64,000 nt of DNA from positions 23,365,608 to 23,429,607 of the forward strand of contig CM046868.1 in the NCBI GenBank assembly GCA_025617745.1, given 5' to 3'. The notes below the pieces were generated by a model, which made no database searches, was not told the origin of the DNA, and saw only the letters and a program-made list of their open reading frames with translations. Below are positions 49,090 through 61,100 of this stretch, piece by piece; within the stretch, counting starts at the first letter, position 1, and each line of letters opens with the position of its first letter. The stretch comes from Heliocidaris erythrogramma (lineage: Eukaryota > Echinodermata > Echinoidea > Camarodonta > Echinometridae). Made by a program: the position numbers and the translations under genes.

Positions 49090-51255
49090 TTTGAAGTTAT
49101 CATCATCTCCACTGCAGTCGACTTTGCAGGACCAATGCCTTATCTCTTCCATTTTTTGGTCATCACTATCATTTTTCCATAAACCATTAATAGTTATAAA
49201 TAATATTTTTGTATTCTCGCTTTTTCTTGTTAATTGTAAATGCAAAAGAATAGTTATATGATATCCCATTTAGACATTCTCACTGGTATTGACCACAATC
49301 ATCATACAGAAAATAGTTCAAAATATACACCTCTTTTTAAATTGAAACTGAAATTCAAGTTACCTATTATTGTCCATTTTGAAAAAAATGCTTTGAGTGG
49401 TATGACTATGAGTTCGAAAATAAAGAATTTATGAATAGAAAAAAAAAAGATCACAAAATTATAAATTGTTACACTATTTTCTCAAACAGAATATTAACAA
49501 TTTAGTGGGTAGGATAGCTTGGTATCTGATCTTATTCAAATAGAAAAAGTGAGAATCAGATCAGACAGCGACTGAGAGTTAAACGAGTTTAAAAGTGTGA
49601 TGAGGAGTGCGTAAGTGTCGTGAGGGAAAGGCAAAGAAGAAAAGGGAGGAAAAGAAATAGAAGAGGAGTCACATGATGTGTATAAACAGCATTCATATCT
49701 GCTTCGAACTACTGACTAAAGATGACAGAGTAATCAGTAAACGCAACTTTGATCTGTTCAATGAACATCCTATTTTAGAATGAGCATTGCAAGGATTGTG
49801 TGTGTGTATGTGTGTGTGTTTATCTGTATAAACGGGTATGTCAAAAGAAATCTTAGTGAATAATGCATCAATAAGGCGTTCAAATTAAAATGAAAAATTG
49901 TTTAAATTAAATTCTACATTGCGTTTCGGCAAGCCCTACTCATATGAAAAAAACCTATCTAGACTTTCTCATCTTGTAAAGAGGAAGTTTTCGTGAACAA
50001 ACAGATCACGGGGGAAAAAATTGAATTAAGTTTTACATTTGGTTTGCGATTTATGATGGATCGCAATCGCGGTGTAATGAACAAATTTCTTCAAACTACT
50101 CTTTCTCCTTCAGGTAATACATTGTTTTTATTATATGAAATGTAGAAATAACTTATACGAAGATTACTATCCGAAGAAGGAAAGAGAAACATGTAGGTTT
50201 AAGAGTGTTAGGTCGGAAAGTATAGATGATTGATATTTCTACTCAAAGAGAAAGCAAAATATTCAGTGTTAGGAATCAATAAGCAGGTTATCACTCATAT
50301 TCAGCCGTTTCAGCGAGGAAACACTTGCAAACAAGCATTAGGAATAGCAAAGAAAATAGCAACGTCGAACAAGAAACGACCGTTGTCGAGTCTAAGTCTT
50401 GGTGGAGCGCGGCGATGAACTCATTTGGTAATTGCCTGATTATACGGAAAATCTCGAATTTGTCTCTACGGGCCCTTCCCGCGATTCATTATCCCACCTA
50501 GATCTATGGCTGAGTGTGTTTGAAATTGCCGGCAATTGATTTGCCAATGCAATAAACTAAATTATATCGCACTTTTAGATGTACTTACGCTCAATAACCG
50601 AGCCCCGCCGAGCGCGCAATCATATTAAGCAATGCTACCGTGGTGGATACGGTGGGGTGAAAAAAAAAGAGAGAGAAAAAACAGAACGGCAATAGTGTGG
50701 CGTGAACATAACATGACACGCATCATCGGGTCTCCATCTCACGCTTAGTTGGCTGGTGGAATCATGACACTGTGTCCATTAACGAGGAACACCAATTCAT
50801 CATCGTGCTCCCAGAAGACCTGACTCCTACCGCCACCATCCTCCAATCTTCTACACCTTCTTCCATCGTCTTTTTTTACCTCCTTCAGTCTTTCTCACCC
50901 CCTTCCCATCCTCCATCCGCCTCTCTCTTTGGAGGAACATTAACCCAACTAATTTGTCAACATGTCGAGGAATCCTCTAAGGAGGGCCTCCTCCTTGTAT
51001 TGTTTTGTTTTATAAGTGGGTAGTTTTGTGGAAGAATTAAGAAATGGCCCGCATCCGAGCAAGGAGCAAAGTTTTCTTTTTTCCTCTAAGCATCCTGTCA
51101 ATGATCTTCCGACAGTGTATTCATTAAGGTGTTTCTTGCGTACATCGTCCTATTAAAACGTTCAATAACCAGACGAAAAACTCTCAGGCAATACGTTTTC
51201 CAAATGGGAGAAGCAAAATCAAGGTGTATTACAGCTCGTTTTGAAGCCGTCTTTT
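49090..51255. other. unassigned, mostly single-copy DNA
   Basis: No gene recognised. A GT-rich patch lies near 49798-49820. The segment 50440-50760 is complex and less AT-rich and could be regulatory. Confidence 0.4.
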
Positions 51256-51257
51256 TG

Positions 51258-51480
51258 CCATTACGACCTTTCCAAAGGAGAAAGAAACTGGGAAAACCCC
51301 GCTTGCCGTTGCGTTTGAAAAAGAGACGACCAACACTATGAGGACTTTCTTAATAACAAAATCAACACTTACAACAATTTTATCCCTTTACCATAACAAC
51401 CATTTCAAAAGTGAAAGAAAACGGGAAAACTTGAGTGCACCGCTTGACGTCGCGTTTGAAAAAGAGTCAACCGACATTAT
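51258..51480 (+). repeat. diverged tandem duplication, ~135-bp period
   Basis: Copy 1 (about 51258-51338) and copy 2 (about 51393-51478) share ACCxTTxCxAAxGxGAAAGAAA, CGGGAAAAC-like, CCGCTTGxCGT(T/C)GCGTTTGA, AAAAGAG(A/T)C(G/A)ACC and CAxxxT in the same order. No shared reading frame was identified. Confidence 0.65.
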
Positions 51481-51489
51481 TTTGGAAAC

Positions 51490-52130
51490 GTCCTTTGTAG
51501 CAGTCAAGGATGAAATGCAGTATGATCCAATTCATATTTTTTTTTTTAGCATGGATCATTCTTAAAAATCATTTACCTGAAAGGCATTGTGTAAGATTAA
51601 GACAGACATAATAAAAACTGAAAATATACCCTCTTCAAAAAATACTGTGTACAAAGTGCCTAGGCAGGGAAAATCCCTGGTCTTGGCTAGCTATGTAGGC
51701 TAGCTGTTCTACCCATTATTTTGTGTCACTATGCCCAAATGAGGGGATATTTGTCCAATAATCACTTTTTACCGAATAATGGGCTATATATTCTTGTATT
51801 GGCAACATCTTCCTAATTTCGATTTGAGGGCGCTGACGTATCCAAGCGCTATCCCTTCCATGGCGTCCTGCCTACATTAACCCATGGACTACTGCATTAT
51901 CCGATCCCCATAGGTTTGATGCAGGAGTTATCCGGTTCCCGTAGGCAGTGGGTTGAGTATCATCCCTTGTTTTCTCATTACTCTATTTTCGAAGATGTAA
52001 AGTTTGCAAATAATAGAATTGTGGGTATGTTTAAACTAGAAAACGACCACAATTGAAGGGGAATTAAAATTGTGTAATTATAGGGCTAAGAAAAGAAAAA
52101 CGATGCCAGATTAGTATAAGCAGTAAACCA
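51490..52130. other. unassigned DNA
   Basis: Contains a short palindrome near 51666-51690 (CAGGGAAAATCCCTG) and repeats of a CCTACATTAACCCATG / GTAGGCAGTGGGTTG type at 51870-51955. No gene. Confidence 0.4.
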
Positions 52131-52154
52131 CATAATATATATATATATATATAT

Positions 52155-52258
52155 TTATAAGTGTAAGGAAATAACATATACAACAGCTTTGGCAAATCTC
52201 GTGGAAATAAATACAAATGTGAAAGAAATTGCGAGAAATCGCAATTTCTTTCACATAT
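52155..52258 (+). repeat. composite SINE-like repeat (family copy 4) with perfect hairpin
   Basis: Carries GTAAGGAAATAACATATACA, ACAGCTTTGGCAAATCTCGT and GGAAATAAATACAA, as in the other copies. The body is replaced by a perfect 15-bp stem (GTGAAAGAAATTGCG at 52219-52233 with its complement at 52240-52254). (TA)n brackets both ends. Confidence 0.7.
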
Positions 52259-52284
52259 ATATATATATTTATATATATATATAC

Positions 52285-52945
52285 AATGGGTAATATTAGT
52301 AGTCTACTACAGAAGAGAATAGAAATAGAGGGAAAGTAAGAGGGAAATGGGCCCATGCATATTTACACACACTGTTAAGCATTGTTACGCAAATAAAATC
52401 AAAGCGATGTTTGCACCTTTCATGTTGCAGTCACTTTTTGTACGATATCACCCTATCAACATGATCAAAGACTTCGGCAGTAGCTAACGCACTCCTTCAT
52501 CAGGGAAATTACAGCTCGTGTAAACTGGTAAAAGAAAAAGAAGGGAGAAAGAAAGGTTGAAGTAAAGTGAGATGAAAGACAATGTACAGATAATCATTCG
52601 ATGGAAAATACAGACTCAAAACAGTTTTCAGCTATACACGAAGGGGAAAACGCATAACAATGAAGATTCTAATTCGAGTTGACTGGGCATAAACAGGATA
52701 AAGCGCGGTTAAGTGGACGGAACAGAATTAATTATAAGTACCACTGAAATAAGCTTCAATTATCCTATCAACCTAAATTGATTACTTGTAATTAGTGCCA
52801 TGTATACACAATATTTTGTCTTCATTAACAATCCTTCCAATTACCTAGCAATATGGCAAACTATACCCCAATTAACCCGCTTTTGCCAAACTAAATAACG
52901 AATGGTCGTTTCATCGTTGACGTACTCTGACTCTGACTTGGCTCA
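52285..52945. other. unassigned DNA
   Basis: No gene or repeat recognised. Confidence 0.45.
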
Positions 52946-52951
52946 CATATA

Positions 52952-53240
52952 CAGTGCGTCCCAGAAAAAAACGAAACCCTAAGACAAAGGGTTATTGTGA
53001 CCACACTATGTGCTCTATGACCATAATTGTATATTTCCCATAAACTAGAAGTATTATGCTTTTAAATAATACCTTGATGGCATCCGTCCGTACATGCTTT
53101 ACCGAGCAGCAGCAGTTTGAAAATGACATGTAAAAACTCAGTTGTGCCAGATTTGGGGAAAACCGTGAAAACGTTAGTATCATAAAGTGTGATCGCAATA
53201 ACCCTTTGTTTTAGGTTTCGTTTTTTTCTGGGACGCACTG
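52952..53240. mobile_element. 289-bp TA-flanked MITE with long terminal inverted repeats
   Basis: The ends begin CAGTGCGTCCCAGAAAAAAA and continue through CGAAACC, CAAAGGGTTATTG and CACACT for about 60 bp with few mismatches. TA flanks each side. Non-coding. Typical of Tc1/mariner-derived MITEs. Confidence 0.88.
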
Positions 53241-53366
53241 TATAACATACCCTTGCGTAATTGGTATAGCGCACTTTGTATCGTATCGTATTGTATCATA
53301 TCATATCTATGAAAATGGTTTTAATGCATGTATTCATTGAATACACAAAGAGAAACACAATTTACA

Positions 53367-53529
53367 ACTCTCAGAAAAGTTTCTAGGTTGGTTAAAATAT
53401 GAACCTACTAACTGTTGGTTTTAAAAAATATCCCCATGCGTTTAACATACAGGTTTTTTTTTCAACCAACAGTTTGGTAGGTTTATATTTTAACCAACCT
53501 AATGATTTTTAACCAACATTGCTGAGAGT
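53367..53529. mobile_element. palindromic MITE-like element, ACTCTCAG ends
   Basis: Ends ACTCTCAG / CTGAGAGT. Long inner arms (53385-53420 and 53464-53500) are complementary: AGGTTGGTTAAAATATxAAC followed by CTAC and AACTGTTGGTT. A ~43-bp loop. Non-coding. Confidence 0.8.
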
Positions 53530-53534
53530 GTATG

Positions 53535-55535
53535 CTTACTGTTAAATTCCATTTCATGGATGCCATATTCATCGCTTTATTTTTCTATTTGCTTCTTCTT
53601 CTTCTTCCTCGATAGAATTTATCCATCCTTTTAAACATCATATTCGTGTTAACTATTTTTCTGCCTATTTTTTCCTTCCCGTTCATTCTTCCTCTTCTTC
53701 TTTTGCTTTTCACTTCTCCCTGTCATTATTTTCTCCCTTCCTTTACTAAATTAAATCAAGTTGAATATATTACGCTAAAATTCGTCAGTACAAGCGCTAT
53801 CCCAAAGATCTGTTTTTCCGAAGAATCGATTTTGCAAGTAATAATATTGGTCTCTATATTGATTCTTTGTTTACTTCACCCGTGCGTCAATAAAGCAAGT
53901 TACACTTGTAAGTAAAATATGTAAGCTTCGTACGGGATCTACAGCGTTAAGTTTTAGTCCGATTTTAGAATATCTGGGTGGTAATGAATTTCATAACTAG
54001 ACGAATTTGGAGGCTAAATATTTTGATTAGCATAAAATTTAATGAAAAAAAATCTCACATTTTCCGAGGCATATTTCATGTCTTGTAATAGTTCTCTATC
54101 ATGTATATTTTGGCTGGGGTGGGGGATGCACGAGTACACGTTTTTCTACCGTACCCGTTGTTACTCCTGGTGTGTATTAAAATTAAGACATATTTGGTAT
54201 GGCGGGGGAAGGGGCGGTGTCCCATGCTCCCCCTTTGTACGCCATAGGCTACCACGGGTGATATACAACGTGGACATGCAAGCAGGTCATTCTTAGTTCA
54301 CCCTTTCCTATCTATACCCCCTCCTAGCTTTCTAGAACGCCGTTAATTAAAGAGGCTCAAAACAGAATCTGTAATAGTCTGTCACAGCTTATATGACATA
54401 TCAACGTGTTCATCCACCTGAGATAATTATACGCTGTTATGAAGGTGTCGCACCATAGGGCATAAGGGGCAGCTCCTTCCCCCTGAAACCATAAGGACAC
54501 ATACATATATATGATGTATATTGATGTATATAACTTACACATAGAATGTAGTCACTTTGTCAGAAGCAAATCTTACCATTGCCATCATGCATTGTGGAGC
54601 AATATCCATGATATTGCCTATAGTTACTTTTATACTTTTAATTTTACGAGATGGAGGGAAATCGATAAATAAACAAGAGCAATTAGTAGACTGACTTACC
54701 ATTTTACCGCCTATCCGAGGGTCTACATAGTTGAAGATTGCTGGTTAAGCCAATGCACCGTCATAACATGGTTTTGAAGCCGGGATCCTACCATTTCAAG
54801 ACCTGTGACCTATTTCGAAGACATACATTTACCCTCTCCTTGAACTGGAGATAGTGTAAAAGGTTGTAAAGGTATTACCACGTCGGGAGCCAATAGAAAG
54901 GACTTTGGTATGTCGTTTACAAGTGGAAGTCTGTCAAGGTGATATGCAGACATGCATACAGGCCGGTACAGGTCGAAAATAAAACAAAATGAAAGAAAAA
55001 GAGGTTCTTACATTTTTTCCAAAGCCTTATAATTATGTGTCCATTGCCGAAAAGCAGCGACAAAACCAAAACCCAAAACCAACCAAACAAACAAACAAAC
55101 AATCACTCCAAATAAACCTCCCCCACAAAAAAAAGTTCCCATAATTGTTTTCTGTTTAGTTGTAGCATCTTCACGTACAGCCTAACGTTTTCGAGACAGT
55201 GTACATTGTCCACTTCATTTGTTGTTTGAACTATAATGCAACATCTATTCCATCAATTTTGTTCAAATGTTATAGACGCTAATGAAACTGAGCCGATAAT
55301 ACCATCAAAAATAGAATAGGTTAATATCTTCATGAGATGTATATGCCGAAAAGCAGATATATCGCCAATTCCCGCTAATGCTCCCATCTAATGTCATAAA
55401 GAAAAAAATCTTTTGGGCCTCTGCCTTCAAAATAATGATGCTGCAAATAATTAACAATTTGTCCTTGGGAGGGAAATAAGTTGATAACAATCTCAGGTCT
55501 TCTGTTTTACATATTTTAATCTCGACTAATCAACC
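53535..55535. other. unassigned DNA
   Basis: CT-rich patches (53585-53740). A G/C-run patch near 54205-54235 resembles the GTGGCGTA-type repeats. No gene recognised. Confidence 0.4.
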
Positions 55536-55539
55536 TTAA

Positions 55540-55960
55540 TCAATGTTAAGCCACAGCGATTTTATTTGGCGAAGCTTGACTATACATCTTGGGCTTTTAA
55601 GTGCACTTAGTAGCAATTCGTGGCCTCCTCTCATTAAACCGTTAAATCTTTTCCGGCCCATTTCGGTTATCTCACACCCGTGGGGGCGCCCAAGCCTCCT
55701 CATACGTCATGCGCAGAGCCTCTATTAAGCATTTAATTTTCCCCTGTGTTATCGAAACCGATCGATACTTATACCGGTGGATTTTTATATCGTGGTCGCA
55801 TTAGCATGCGTGGTAGGCACAACCCTCTTGCGATCAGGCAACTATTAATTAATAGTCAGGGTTGCACAGATAATCAAGTCATTAGACAGGATTACATTGA
55901 ACACAGATCTTCTTTCTTCATTAGTGACTTTTTATAGCCTACTATAGGTCAAACGTCATC
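55540..55960. other. complex single-copy block with homeodomain-type palindrome
   Basis: Less AT-rich than its neighbours. Contains the perfect 16-bp palindrome ACTATTAATTAATAGT at 55841-55856, within a larger dyad (CAACCCT at 55820-55826 and AGGGTTG at 55858-55864). TAATTAATTA-type cores are classic homeodomain dimer sites; the regulatory role is inferred. Confidence 0.35.
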
Positions 55961-56050
55961 ATTAATGTTGGTTACTTTTAAGAATTCACTGAACTGCCTT
56001 GCTTCTCGACAACTATTTTTGTAGCATCTTCTCAGCTAATAGTGATGCTG

Positions 56051-56290
56051 CAGACAGCGACGTAGATACGGGGAGCAGGGGGCATATGCCCCCCCCCCCC
56101 CCCATGGAATGGCGAAAAATGAAGGAAGAGAAAAAAGAAAAAACGAGAGAGAAAGGGAATGGAGAGGGGATAGGGATCTTGAAAAATATGAACAGATGAA
56201 AGGATCCCTCCCACACCCTCCCCTTACTTCGAGGCCTTATTAATTCACCGAATAAGCCCGATACCCGCCCCCCCCGGTCCCCATGATACC
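56051..56290 (+). repeat. fragment of the GTGGCGTA(G/T)-type dispersed repeat with poly-C
   Basis: CAGACAGCGACGTAGATACG, then GGGAGCAGGGGGCATATGCC and a C run, related to the arm motif of the 47181-49084 foldback. Purine-rich GAGAAAAAAGAAAA follows, and further poly-C/G patches occur to about 56420. Confidence 0.5.
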
Positions 56291-56930
56291 AGTGCTCCTT
56301 AACTAGGGGGCGGTACCTTGGATGGGGGCGTAATGTAATCCGGACAGCTTCCTAGACGAACTGAATTATTGACTTTTTTCCCCTCGACATTCAAACAGGA
56401 GGGGAGGGGGGGGGGGTCTTTGAAATACACTTTGAGCTGACAAGTTGCCTGAGCTAAAGCAGAGGTAAAACTTTCCAAATTATATAAGAATATGCTATAT
56501 ACCAAAAACGGAAATAATTTAGTTATTTTAGTTCAGTTTAGTCTTATATTTCCACAAGTCAATCAAAATACAAATCCTACATTCTGGAATAATAGAAATC
56601 GATTATATCATACAAGAATATGTACAATATGTTATGCTTGATTTTCTTTTTTTTTATAGAAGTTATAGTAGTTTTGAAGCATAACATATACTTGATTTAT
56701 TAATGACTTATTGCTGATTTCTGTTAATTTATGTATATATATATATATGTGTGTTGATTGTTATATATTGTTTTTGATATCATATGGAATCAATAAAAGA
56801 TTACTGAAAAACAAAAAAAAAGAACATACATCTCACAATAATACAAGAAAAAGAAAATAAGAAAGTAATTAAAAAAATTACATCCATGTCTAGTGAAGTA
56901 AGGCTTGTTGTGGATAGGCCCCGGATTGTA

Positions 56931-57136
56931 TACCGTGTGACTAAAAAAAAATTCCACCAATTGTACCTTGCTTTTATGATATTTTATTTCCTACCACAAA
57001 TATAACACTTGCAGTAACCATTTTTGGTGTAATAATATTTTCCATGGCTGTATGTATATTCATTTTGCGTTCATAACTGAGTTTTAAACAAACTAGAAAT
57101 TTTCTAAGTGTAGACTTTTTTTTTACTCACACGGTA
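56931..57136. mobile_element. MITE with TACCGTGTGA ends, containing a truncated second MITE
   Basis: Inverted ends TACCGTGTGACTAAAAAAAA (56931-56950) and the complement of TTTTTTTTACTCACACGGTA (57117-57136) differ at one position, besides poly-A length. The interior 56951-57050 is a 3' portion of the CAGCC-type MITE. Confidence 0.75.
56951..57050 (-). mobile_element. truncated 'CAGCC' MITE, copy 3
   Basis: Matches copy 2 from CCAxCAATTGTACCTTGCTT to the terminal TTTTCCATGGCTG. The other half is missing and is replaced by the outer MITE's A-rich end. Confidence 0.8.
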
Positions 57137-57233
57137 TTAGTATCAATCGCTTACAATTTAATACTGGTATACTGATTTTTCATCTTCTCCTTCTTTTTCC
57201 CCACTGCAATAATTATGTCGAAAATTGAGCAAG

Positions 57234-58064
57234 GTCCCTTAACTTTACATCACTTCCTTAATCACTCCCTTATTTTTACATCACTCCCTTTTATCACTCC
57301 CTTAACTTTACACTACTCCCTTTTATCACTCCCTTAACTTTACATCACTCCTTTTATCACTCCCTCAACTTTACATCACTCCCTTTATCACTCCCTTAAC
57401 TTTACATCACTCCCTTTTATCACTCCCTTAACTTTACATCACTCCCTTTTATCACTCCCTTAACTTTACACCACTCCCTTTTATCACTCCCTTAACTTTA
57501 CATCACTCCTTTTATCACTCCCTCAACTTTACATCACTCCCTTTATCACTCCCTTAACTTAACATCACTCCCTTTTATCACTCCCTTAACTTTACATCAC
57601 TCCCTTTTATCACTCCCTTAACTTTACATCACTCCCTTTTTTCACTCCCTTAACTTTACATCACTCCATTTTATCACTCCCTTAACTTTTCATCACTCCC
57701 TTTTATCACTCCCTTAACTTTACATCACCCCATTTTATCAGTCCCTTAACTTTTTATCACTCCCTTTTATCACTCCCTTAACTTTACATCACTCCATTTT
57801 ATCACTCCCTTAACTTTTTATCACTCTCTTTTATCACTCCCTTAACTTTACATCACTCCCTTTATCACTCCCTTAACTTTACATCACTCTTTTTCACTCC
57901 CTTAACTTTTCATCCCTCCCTTTTATCACTCCCTTAACTTTACATCACTCCATTTTATCTCCCCCTTTTATCACTCCCTTAACTTTTCATCACTCCCTTT
58001 TATCACTCCCTTAACTTTACATCACTCCCTTTTATCACTCCCTTAACTTTTCATCACTCTCTTT
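57234..58064 (+). repeat. 32-bp minisatellite, TCACTCCCTTAACTTTACA-type, ~26 units
   Basis: The unit reads TCACTCCCTTAACTTTACAT followed by CACTCCCTTTTA. Each unit holds two ATCACTCCCTT half-repeats. Variants (CCTCAAC, TTTTCATC, CCATTTTATC) recur. The combination CACTCCTTTTATCACTCCCT followed by CAAC appears at 57345 and again at 57503, about five units apart, so blocks of units were duplicated together. No spacer sequences and no reading frame of interest. Confidence 0.95.
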
Positions 58065-58069
58065 ATATC

Positions 58070-60635
58070 TTATTTCTTTGATCATGTTGAAAAACAATAT
58101 AGATTGAAAGTGTTTATGAGTAGTATACGAAGTGTCTAAATGCAAGCCAACTTAAGGTTAATTGAAATCAAAACTATTTTCCTTTGATATTCATTCTAGA
58201 CTAATTAAGCCATTTTTGGATATTGATTTCCGCGGATCGATAGCAGAAATCCCGAGGCAACTCGGCCGAGCGCATTTCCCCTCCTTTCATTCGCCCCACA
58301 TGCAAGGCTCGAGAAACAAAAGCCAATGACCCCTATAGAAGTACACAGTCATAACGACTTCAACCTGGATGAAACCTCAAAGACATAGACCATACTTTTA
58401 GCCAGTGAAGCACGTGGAAACAGGGGTCTGGTCGAGAAATAGAAAACCAATTTACTAGGTCGCCTTCCTTTGTATTTAAGAGAAGAAAACTGCGAAAGCT
58501 AACACCCGGCCGCGTTGTTGATTTTGTCTTCTGTATTTGATTATCACAACGAATCAATAGCCATATTTGGTGCTATTGTCAAGATATTTTACGCGTTTTT
58601 AATCCGACTATTACGCCTATTCATAATACCGTCTTTATGACCATTTCCGAAATATTGATCGCATCATTTTGGGTCAGCGCGCCCGTGCGGGTAGCATTGT
58701 TACACGCCAACAATACTGCCAAAAAGAACTTGCGGTTAGGTGCCGCTGGCGAACATCGTAGCAAGCGCACGAGCGCATTGGGGACCTTCCCTGGCTCGGC
58801 ACCCCGGGGGAGCTCCCGGGTTCGAGCGGCATTCGTTTGAGCCTCACCAAATATGACAATATCTCGACGGTTTAGGTGTTCAACAAGCCGGAAGAATTAT
58901 TAGCGACAAATAAAAAAAAAACTGATCAAGATCTCTGCAGGCCCTTTGATCTGCTATTTAAGTTGGATATCAATAACTCCCCAGATTTCTATATTTTGTA
59001 CTTAGTCAATAGTTCTGGCACCTTCCGACATATCCGACAAGACTTCTAAAAAGGCAAATCGGCATGATAATTACCTCAAAGCTATCACGCACATGAACCC
59101 CGCTGGATATACAACCAGCTATCATTCTACTTTGACGCCTTTTAATAAGAAAAATCTTGATTCCTTTGACATTTAATCGCCGTAAATGCAATCACAAATG
59201 ATTCCGACAGAGTTTGTCTCTTTTCGGCAACCCCAGACGTCAACTTGTATGTTTTCGACTGTGGGAAAATTAAACAAAATCATTATCTTGTTTGTTATAA
59301 CTGTCTTCTTGTCTTTATTCACTTGTACTTTTAGCTCGAGATGAACCCTGTGTTACAAAAAAAAAACAGGAACATTTTAATCCGTGCTACAAAGCCACCG
59401 CTGTAACCGATATGTTCTAAAGAAGCAAAAATGAAAGAAAAAGCGGCACGATTTCAAAAGAAAACAATGTTAATATTGACAATATTTACAGAGAAATGTA
59501 ATTTCATTCAAATCAAACATTTATTAATGACTCGGTTGAGCATATGGATTGCGACTGCCCTGCCGACAGAGAGATTTGCTAAATATTCCAGCTGCACAAA
59601 AGTTTTCCATCTATATACATAACATAGTAACAAAGAGGTCACATCTAACTAGGTCTTCGTGCTCTATAGGATGACGGGATTGAAATCATGACATAGTTGG
59701 TATTAACTTGAATTGGGGACGAAAATTGGGGAATACAAAAGTAACACATTCACTGATAACTTGAAATTATGAAATAATTATCATTGTTTCTGCTATACTC
59801 AGCATGCTCAATAGACATGATAGCTGTGTTTGAGTGCTTGTTGTTTATGGTGGGGTAAAGTAAAGCTTAACAACTGAGGTAGCATTTTAAAATGTTATTA
59901 CTGCAAAAATTCACGGGAAAACAAGTTAACAGGAAAAGTTTGGATAGCATGAATATTTTAAGAATATATACTCAGAAACGCCAATACTTGATTTTCATTA
60001 TACGAACTTAGTGTTTTAAAAATGTTTATGTGTAATTAAGCAAGAAAGTATGACAGTTTCTTTCTTTTGTAAAAATTAGGGCAGCATTGTTATTCGAACA
60101 TTTTTCGTTACTCTAACTACGCCGGAGTTAGAAATCATGACATTTTGCTGTCCTTATGATATCAGATATCTCGATGTATTTATACACATGACATTTGATA
60201 CTGTACGGAGAGAGAAATCCTATATTACTATCAAGACTTGGCTTGCATTATAATAGTGAAAATCCCTTTGTGTCAAGGTATATCATTTTTGTAAAGAAAA
60301 GCACCTCCTTTGTTTGATTTTTATCTGACGAAGATAGTAAATTATAAATAAGAAAGCAAGTCATTATGAATTGATTGGTAGAGGTAGGAGATTTCAACAT
60401 AAATCAAGTATCATTTCGTGTAACTTTCCTATTGTCAAAGAAACAATGTTGTTTTATTTCCATGTTGTCCTATATTATCTTTACGCAGAAATAATCCATT
60501 AAATTTGAAGAAAGTCCAGAGTGACTTTTTCTACTCTGTTTCTTTTATTCACTGCATCCAATGCAAAGTCTGAATAGGGAAAATTGCAGTGATAATCACT
60601 TAGGAGCTATAAGTTCGTTATTGTGCTTTACACGG
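58070..60635. other. unassigned DNA
   Basis: No gene recognised. 58240-58330 and 58660-58850 are locally GC-rich and complex, with CCCGGGGGAGCTCCCGGG (58803-58820), a short palindrome. Possible regulatory DNA; unproven. Confidence 0.4.
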
Positions 60636-60642
60636 GGGTTAC

Positions 60643-60890
60643 CTCGCTAGTCATAAGGACCGCTATTCATGCGGACCGCTATCCATAACGCGTGACTAAA
60701 TGAATAGCGGTTTTGTATGAATAGCGGTCCTTCTAACTAGCGAGCAAACCATAGACAATTAACTCGCTATTCATAAAGAACTCCATTCATAAGGACCACT
60801 ATTCATACCTATTCATAAGGACCGCTATTCATAACGCGTATTAAATGAATAGCGGATTTCTACGAATAGCGGCTCCTTATGAATAGCGAG
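60643..60890. mobile_element. pair of tandem palindromes with ATTCATAAGGACCGCTATTC units
   Basis: The first palindrome (60643-60744) has arms CTCGCTAGTCATAAGGACCG and the complement of CGGTCCTTCTAACTAGCGAG. The second (60763-60890) has arms CTCGCTATTCATAA and TTATGAATAGCGAG. Both carry internal AAGGACCGCTATTCATAACG and ATGAATAGCGG repeats and an ACGCGT centre. A compound MITE or foldback element; non-coding. Confidence 0.8.
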
Positions 60891-61100
60891 CTGACCCGCT
60901 TTACACCATTTGATCAAACAGAAATTACAAGTCATATCTGCTACTACTTGGAGACACACGGGTACAATAGGCTGATGAAATGATCCCGACTCCTCCTTAC
61001 TTCAACAGAGGACTAAAAAACCTCTACCTATCCCTAATCCTTACCCTAAACATAACTTCAAACCCAATCGCATCCTTCACCCTATGTAAATCCCATTTCT

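Noticed and set aside
57234-58064. CRISPR-like array
   Set aside because: The units are contiguous with no unique spacers and the host is a eukaryote; it is a minisatellite.
58674-58850. GC-rich frames on both strands suggesting a short exon
   Set aside because: No domain, no convincing splice sites, and frames on both strands are equally open; GC-rich composition alone explains them.
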